64,000 nucleotides of DNA. Origin: Buddleja alternifolia (taxonomy: Eukaryota; Streptophyta; Magnoliopsida; Lamiales; Scrophulariaceae). The notes beneath the pieces are model-generated. The model had not been told where the DNA came from. It searched no databases and was given only the letters and a program-made list of their open reading frames with translations. Of the stretch, positions 58,444 to 64,000 are shown in pieces. The translations under genes were made by a program, and so were the position numbers. The DNA is taken from positions 13,660,195 through 13,724,194 of the forward strand of contig CM033394.1 in NCBI GenBank assembly GCA_019426215.1, written 5' to 3'. The number at the start of each line of letters is the position of its first letter. Positions within the stretch are counted from its first letter, which is position 1.

Positions 58444-60663
58444 CTAAAGCAAATCAAATAAAACCGCAATTGGACTCCTAACAGAACGCTTAGCAGAATT
58501 CCACTTAATAAAGCCTTGACCCAACAAGCTATTCACTCTAGTCCTTGATCGTGTGAAGGTCACACTATACGTCAATTTCTGTCCAACCTCCGAGAAACTA
58601 AGCTTCCTCGGTTCAACCTTAACAACAAGATCATCCGGAGAAACAATCTCAACATCATAAGATGAATTAGCCTCGCCAACATTTGTAACAGTCCTCGTAT
58701 ATTTTTGAGGCTTTGCTCCAACTCTAATGGAAAATGAAGGATAGTTTAGTGCTGCTTCAGGAATTTTCGTTTCTCTCAAGCAATTCACCCTTCTTTGAAG
58801 AATAATCCCAACTTGATGATTCGTGTACAGACCACACAAGTAAGGTATATAATCATTAATCTGGATATCATAAATCAAACCCGGATCGTTTGCTCGTGAC
58901 GGGTTCACATGGCCGGACCCTATAGCAAAGACACCAGCAACAAGTGATTTTTCATCCTCAATAGAGTCGCCCTTGAGGTTTACTTGATCTGCAGTGGTCA
59001 TTATAGCGGACTTAATGGCAGCTGGCGACCAATCAGGATGCGCACTTTTGAGCAAAGCCGCTATGCCACTAAGATGAGGGCAAGACATTGAGGTTCCAGA
59101 GATCATGTTGAATGTACACTTCGTCCTAGTGCTATTTTCGATAGAAATGGGCCAAGCAGCAAGGATGTTAACACCAGGTCCAATAATATCAGGCTTGAGA
59201 ATTCCTGGGCTCGCCATACTCGGGCCCCTAGACGAAAACGAGGCAAGAATTGGAGCTTGATCATCCCCGATAACAGTTCCTTTGAACACAATTGTCGCAG
59301 TAGGCCTGGAAGTTGAATCTAGATAAGCTTTTATTGTTTGAGCATTAGCGTATGTGACGTGTGTAGCAGGAAGAACATGAGCTTCTGCCAGTGTAGTGTT
59401 TCCTTGAGGTTCTTGATTCATTAGAATCATGCCAGCGCCACCGGCATCTTTCACGGCTGCTCCTTTCCCAACTCTGGTGACTACGCCACCGCCTAATTCA
59501 CACAAAACTATCTTTCCTCTAACGTCGATATTTATCTCGTCAGGGCTACAAAAAGTACCTGTAGAATTTCCTCCAGGAAAAACAATTTCTAATTTTTTAG
59601 AAGGAAAACCATTAGGCTGAAAAGCAGACTCACCCTCTAACTCCACATTGTTTCCAAGCATTGCGGTGGCTCTTATCTTCCTGTCAACAGTACTAGCACC
59701 AACGGTCAAGATCCATGGGGCCTCGTTCGATAAAGTCTTGTTATCAGGACCGGCATTACCCGCGGAGCAGCTCACAAGAATTCCCTTCTCCGTCGCACGA
59801 TACGCACCAAGGGCAATATTGTCCTCGTAAAAAGGGAGCGACGAAGCACCAAGGGACAACGAAAGTATATCAACACCGTCATCAATGGCGGCATCCATGG
59901 CTGCAACTATGTCACTCTCGGGGCAACCGCTTTCACCACATACTTTATACATGGCTATATGAGCAAGCGGCGCCACCCCAACCGCCGTGCCATTTGCATT
60001 GCCGAAAATATTGGCGCCGTTAACGAAATTTCCAGCAGCTGTGCTAGCAGTATGCGTCCCATGCCCCTCGACATCTAACGGCGTTCCATCTCCATTACTG
60101 AAATATCTAGCCCCAATAAGCTTGTTGTTACATGCAGTGGAATTGAACTCGCACTTCCCCTTCCATTTACGAGGCGGAGGAGGCAACCCTTCATCGTCAA
60201 ACGAAGGGTGATCGGGGAGTACTCCGGTGTCTAAAAGCCCGATAATGACACCTTTGCCATAGTTGGAGATATTCCAGAACCCTAAGTTTTGGTTCAACCC
60301 CAAGAAGTTGGGAGAATGAGTTGTGTGTAGAGGTAACACACGTTCAGGCCGGGCTGAGACAAAACCGGGCTTTTGTTGAATGACTTTGATATCATCTGCT
60401 GATAATTTTGCAGCAAAACCCGAAAATACGTTGCGATAGCGATATAGTATGCGTGGTGACACGGATGAGGGTGATACACTCGTCGGGAGAAATGAATTGT
60501 ACCAGCTCTCTTGATTATCATTTGATTGTGGCTCAACATGGACAATGTATGTTTGTAAAATGTATGTTTGTAAGTTGTTTGGATGGTGACCAAGAGTTTT
60601 TGATGTCACAAATGGATGAAAATTGAGTAGGAATGAGAGAGCTAGAAAGATTGTGAAACCCAT
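58444..60663 (-). CDS. Subtilisin-like serine protease, SBT1 group (subtilase 2)
   Basis: A single uninterrupted exon of 739 codons on the minus strand, co-linear with subtilase 1 over its whole length. It has a signal peptide (about residues 1-20), an I9 prodomain (from TYIVHV, about 38-112), and an S8 domain with Asp145 (LLDTG), His201 (GHGTHTAST), oxyanion Asn303 (SAGNAGP) and Ser525 (SGTSMSCPH). A PA insertion spans about 350-460, and an Fn-III-like C-terminus ends in [11 protein letters not shown]. All catalytic residues are present. The family is secreted to the cell wall after prodomain removal; the substrate is unknown. Odd point: LQTYI is encoded twice in a row at residues 31-40 by a perfect 15-bp tandem duplication, just between signal peptide and prodomain. 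The start is the first ATG ahead of the signal peptide. It faces subtilase 1 across the transposon-filled interval. Confidence 0.95.
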   Translation of the reverse strand: MGFTIFLALSFLLNFHPFVTSKTLGHHPNNLQTYILQTYIVHVEPQSNDNQESWYNSFLPTSVSPSSVSPRILYRYRNVFSGFAAKLSADDIKVIQQKPGFVSARPERVLPLHTTHSPNFLGLNQNLGFWNISNYGKGVIIGLLDTGVLPDHPSFDDEGLPPPPRKWKGKCEFNSTACNNKLIGARYFSNGDGTPLDVEGHGTHTASTAAGNFVNGANIFGNANGTAVGVAPLAHIAMYKVCGESGCPESDIVAAMDAAIDDGVDILSLSLGASSLPFYEDNIALGAYRATEKGILVSCSAGNAGPDNKTLSNEAPWILTVGASTVDRKIRATAMLGNNVELEGESAFQPNGFPSKKLEIVFPGGNSTGTFCSPDEINIDVRGKIVLCELGGGVVTRVGKGAAVKDAGGAGMILMNQEPQGNTTLAEAHVLPATHVTYANAQTIKAYLDSTSRPTATIVFKGTVIGDDQAPILASFSSRGPSMASPGILKPDIIGPGVNILAAWPISIENSTRTKCTFNMISGTSMSCPHLSGIAALLKSAHPDWSPAAIKSAIMTTADQVNLKGDSIEDEKSLVAGVFAIGSGHVNPSRANDPGLIYDIQINDYIPYLCGLYTNHQVGIILQRRVNCLRETKIPEAALNYPSFSIRVGAKPQKYTRTVTNVGEANSSYDVEIVSPDDLVVKVEPRKLSFSEVGQKLTYSVTFTRSRTRVNSLLGQGFIKWNSAKRSVRSPIAVLFDLL

Positions 60664-60725
60664 TATTGGAATTAAATGGAGGCAAATATTTTGATTGTGA
60701 ATGAGAATGGAAGCAGTTGAAATGG

Positions 60726-60733
60726 TTTATATA
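60726..60733 (-). promoter_or_regulatory. TATA box of subtilase 2
   Basis: TATATAAA on the minus strand, 63 bases upstream of the start codon (60663). This implies a short 5' UTR of about 30 nt. Confidence 0.6.
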
Positions 60734-60734
60734 G

Positions 60735-61204
60735 AGCCATCATGTGATGTGCTTGGTGATATTTTCGAATTTTAATTTCAAAAAAATATAGTAATTGGGC
60801 GGCTGTGAAGGAATTAATTAAATTTGGTTACGTAGAGGATTATATTTGTTTACAGCTATTAAAGGCATAAATTCTTTTGAATTTCTGTTTGAATAGTATT
60901 AGGGTTTTCCTTATTTAGATGTTTCGAACGTATCATTTGACGATAATGAATAGGTGCTATTTATGATGTTTCTGTTTTTGGTTAAGTTACTTATTTTTTG
61001 TAGGAACAGCCAAAATCATGTCCATATTCATGAATAACCATTTCAAGATTCTAGTCAATTGAAAAACCATTTCAGCTAAATTATAGTCGAATTTTGCAAT
61101 TACACGAAAAATTGAGTTATAATAATAGATGAGAATGAAATCATGGTGAATAAAATTATTATGATTTCATAAAATTATTATTTCCTTTATTAGAAAAGTT
61201 ATGG
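60735..61204. other. Upstream region of subtilase 2, no gene
   Basis: A/T-rich DNA, probably containing the distal promoter. No recognisable motif beyond the TATA box. Confidence 0.4.
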
Positions 61205-61212
61205 TACAAGGT

Positions 61213-61378
61213 TACCATTGGGACAACTTGGAATCGACCTGGTGTGCTCCCATGATCGATTTTCAGTGTTGTCAAAATAATGTTTGGTAAGCGGCAGCCA
61301 CGCACCGCGAGTGAGGATTAGTCGAGGTGCGCGAAAGATGGCCCGAACACCTCGTGGGGAAACCAAAAAAAAAAAAAC
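61213..61378 (+). mobile_element. SINE-like element with poly(A) tail, degenerate
   Basis: Ends in CCTCGTGGGGAAACC and a run of about 13 A. It shares the spaced phrases AGCGGCAG, GCGAG and GATTAGTC with the SINE at 17627-17803. The pol III boxes in the left half are poorly conserved and no good target duplication was found, so limits are approximate. Confidence 0.55.
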
Positions 61379-61380
61379 AA

Positions 61381-62258
61381 GATACAACTTTAGAATAAAA
61401 AAACAAAAAATATATGAACGAATAAAACCATTGACTCTAATTACCAGAAATCAGTTCGTGCAGCGGTAATAAGCCCATCAATAAAGCCCATGATTTGTGC
61501 TTTCCTTTAACAGTAAATATAGTTTTAATGGCCTTGTATGATTTCCACAAAAGAGGATATATACGAAGGTGTTATTTTAATTAATTCAATTGCTGTTTTT
61601 TTTTCCCAAGTTAATTAGCAACAATCGTCGTCACACATCAATTGGACTATGTGGACTAGCCAAAGAAGCCAAAACAAAAAATTATTGTAATTTACATAGT
61701 TTGTCAATTTTAATTCTTAATCTATTGTTGGTGCACCTGAATAAAGAGGTTGAGAATGCTAAATTTATTTCCCAGAGATGATTTGTAATCTATGCAAAGT
61801 GCAAACGAATAGTCTTTGCACATTAAAAAGTAGAAAGAAAATGCTTCGATTTGGGATGGAAGAAGGTAACAAACAGTAGGAACTTAGATAGAAGCATGAG
61901 AGAGGCGATCAACGTCATAATCCGAGTGCGACAGTTGGAGTCTTCGACCCAATGGCATAGCTAGTGACTAGTGTGCTGACTCTAGAGTTTCCAGACTTTT
62001 TGTATTTTATTTTTACTTAATGTAAAGATTACTTTTCAGCTTGCCTTTAAAAATGACTTTTCGTAATATTAATAATAAAAAATACGTCAAATACTATTTA
62101 TATGTATTTCATTAGTATGTGTATGTTATATTTACATTGCCTTTAGTTATAAATAATTTATTCACTTGAAGAAAAAGTATTTCAGTGACTGAAAGGTTCT
62201 ATATTAATATTTCTATCATGTTGATATATCCCGCCACCTCTAACACCATCATGAGCCA
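61381..62258. other. Intergenic, nothing recognisable
   Basis: A/T-rich DNA. Short open frames have no family resemblance. Confidence 0.4.
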
Positions 62259-62263
62259 TTGTC

Positions 62264-62455
62264 TGTGAAGCCCCGTCCCACATCGAAGAGATAATGGAAA
62301 ATTGAATAGTTTATAATAAACAGTTGCTTATGAACTCAAGTGTAACAATGAATTTCCATTTCTTATTGTGGTTTGAATACCAAACCACAGGTTATGCTCA
62401 GTGAGTTTGGAGGCATGCTTTGCGTCTAACAGACCCGTGGATCCGGACCCTGACA
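62264..62455 (+). mobile_element. TRIM-like solo LTR (192 bp)
   Basis: Begins TGTGAAGCCCCGTCCCACAT and ends GGACCCTGACA, giving the TG...CA ends of an LTR. The perfect 5-bp duplication TTGTC flanks it (62259-62263 and 62456-62460). The phrase GTCCCACATCG near the start is typical of small plant LTRs of the TRIM kind. A TATA-like TTTATAATAAA lies near 62310. No primer-binding site, second LTR or coding region is adjacent, so it is a solo LTR left by recombination between two LTRs. Confidence 0.78.
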
Positions 62456-62574
62456 TTGTCAGTTGCCACCAACCATGTGGAATATCCATATTGAGTCATA
62501 GATACAATGCTAATGTCAGGCATTCACCACAATATTGTGAAGATATCGTCAAACTGAAACTAGTACGACATAAC

Positions 62575-62694
62575 TAGGGATGTAAGTTGAGCCGAGCCGG
62601 CTCGCGAGCCTGGCGAGCCGGCTCGACTCGAGCTCGAGCTTAAATGTATCTGCAAAAAGCGAGCCGGCTCGAGCTCGCCTCATTTACATCCCTA
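62575..62694. mobile_element. 120-bp hAT MITE, highly palindromic
   Basis: Starts TAGGGATGTAAGTTGAGCCG and ends CTCATTTACATCCCTA. The perfect 8-bp duplication GACATAAC flanks it (62567-62574 and 62695-62702), as for hAT elements. The interior is almost wholly made of GAGCCGGCTCG and CGAGCTCG palindromes, giving a G/C-rich spot in A/T-rich DNA. Confidence 0.88.
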
Positions 62695-62702
62695 GACATA
62701 AC

Positions 62703-64000
62703 TGTTGTTCTAATTGCGAGATTATCATTATAGTCGAGATTATCATTATAGTCCCACAACTGGAATAAAGCATCTCCACACGGTGATTAATTTATAGGCT
62801 CAAGACCTCATTAGAAATAATGATCTAAAACCAGTTGGGCCGCCACCTTGATAGTAGATCGAAGTTTATTTTGTTAGGCATATTAATGTGGCATTGAAAG
62901 TCATTGGTGTATTCCTTTCTTTCTTTCTTTCTTTTTTCGTTTCTTTTTAGTTGCAATATAAATTGGGTTATTCATAAAATCCAAAAGAGGAAAAGAAATG
63001 AAAGTGTGAGATATGGGTCAATTAGCAGTCGACATTTGGTGCTTGGTTAGTTCGTTTAAAGAAATTTGTCGATTAACAATGCATGTTACAAATAGCGTGT
63101 AGTGTCTGCTTGGCTTTTTCTAGTTTAACTTTTCAATGTGTTTGTCTTTTCTTTTGTTTGCTAGGGAAGCGTTTAGGAAAAAAGAAGAAGTTAAAAGTCT
63201 TGTTCGGATTGACACGCCCGTTTATCAAATACATCGTGTCCATACAACTGCACCCGTGGATCGTACAGCACAATCGTCTGATCACGTTCATTCGTCTCAT
63301 GTCGCATATCTCATTTAAAGTCATACCACTTATCAAAACACCAGTATAAGGAAAGTCAAATAAATTAAATAATTTAATCACGGTTTGGCCCAAGCCGAGG
63401 AGCCAGAAACCACAACTCATGTCTCGAGCCCCGGACGGGTCGAAATTGGCGTCGTGCGTGCATGTAACCGTTTGGACCAACCATACAAGCAAGGTTTCCC
63501 CCTTCCAACAAATGTGGTTGCCCCAATGGCTCAAACTATACATTTACACTTGGGTTGTGTTGAGTGATATTAATATGTTTATTTTTTCCGTTGGGACAAG
63601 TCAATCCTGATTTTTCATAAATATGCATAAATTCCAACACTACACACAAGTTTAAAGGGGTTATTTGCATCCCCGTTTAGGTTTGATCTTTTCACATCCA
63701 CCTCCATTATGATTTCACATTTTGGTATCCACCCCCCCCCCCCCACCCCCCCAACCCCCAAAGCTATTTTTGGTCAAGAATCTAATAAACTTTTATTGAT
63801 AGACCATATATAACATCCTTACATCTACTTTTAATAAAAAAGAATTATGTTTAACTCTCAAAATTTAAATACAAGTCTCCTATCTTTTTTTAATTTTTTT
63901 TTTATCTTATTCAGGTCATCTCCAAGAATATAAATTGACATAAAATATAAGTCGTAGTTTTTATATGGGAAAAACACAGGATTATTTTGAAACTAAGTAA
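62703..64000. other. Intergenic to the window end, no gene
   Basis: Contains a (CTTT)n tract at about 62917-62940 and a poly(C) run at about 63728-63755. Open frames on both strands near 63083-63610 overlap each other and show no domain. No element ends were recognised. Confidence 0.4.

Noticed and set aside
59429..60626. Plus-strand open frames over subtilase 2
   Set aside because: Antisense or alternate-frame shadows of the intact minus-strand protease.
63133..63543. 136-codon minus-strand frame near the right edge
   Set aside because: Overlaps three plus-strand frames, has no domain, and starts within repetitive T-rich DNA.
63728..63760. Long poly(C) run
   Set aside because: Simple sequence, possibly with length error in assembly; no feature attached to it.

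Overview
The window is nuclear DNA of a flowering plant, most likely a eudicot. The signs are GT-AG introns, intronless plant-type (SBT1) subtilases, A/T-rich intergenic DNA, and transposable elements of nearly every plant class. It cannot be placed to species from sequence alone. Only three genes look intact: a three-exon gene for a COMPASS/Shg1-domain protein (1030..6506, +) and two intronless secreted subtilisin-like proteases (15017..17233, + and 58444..60663, -). The two proteases face each other across about 41 kb and are clearly paralogous. Nothing indicates an operon or a gene cluster with one shared function. The genes are islands in a transposon landscape.

Layout. 1-1029: possible LTR remnant, then the upstream region of the Shg1-domain gene. 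1030-6506: the Shg1-domain gene, with a 4.6 kb first intron that carries an 822-bp hAT element. 6.5-14.9 kb: intergenic, with a fold-back Mutator-like MITE, an RNase H fragment of a dead retroelement, a non-autonomous Helitron and a hAT element. 15.0-17.2 kb: subtilase 1. 17.6-22.2 kb: SINEs, a MITE inside a tandem duplication, a hAT end, minisatellites, and a TIR element flanked by (TA)n. 22263-30704: a complete-ended 8.4 kb CACTA (En/Spm) transposon with two decayed genes, a TNP2-type transposase and a TNP1-type protein ending in a Ulp1-like (C48) protease domain. 31.3-32.3 kb: decayed minus-strand coding sequence of unknown family.

32.9-46.3 kb is an unusual block. Its + strand is A/C-rich and poor in T and G. 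It carries a decayed minus-strand RPA70-like (single-strand DNA-binding) gene, of the kind plant Helitrons carry. It is split by a 2.5 kb PIF/Harbinger-type element, which itself contains a 1.1 kb Mutator-like fold-back element built of 187-bp repeats. 46.3-56.1 kb is a Ty1/copia retrotransposon with many nonsense codons, a 5'-truncated left LTR and a complete 2.1 kb right LTR. 56.1-58.4 kb holds further inverted-repeat and MITE sequences, followed by subtilase 2. 60.7-64 kb has a SINE, a 192-bp TRIM-like solo LTR and a 120-bp hAT MITE.

Many element boundaries are supported by target-site duplications read directly from the sequence: 8 bp for hAT, 9 bp for Mutator-like, 3 bp for CACTA and PIF, 5 bp for the solo LTR, and 13 bp with one mismatch for a SINE. 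No rRNA, tRNA, CRISPR array or intact autonomous transposon was found. Nothing convincingly represents a new biological system. The least explained feature is the strand-asymmetric RPA70-bearing block.
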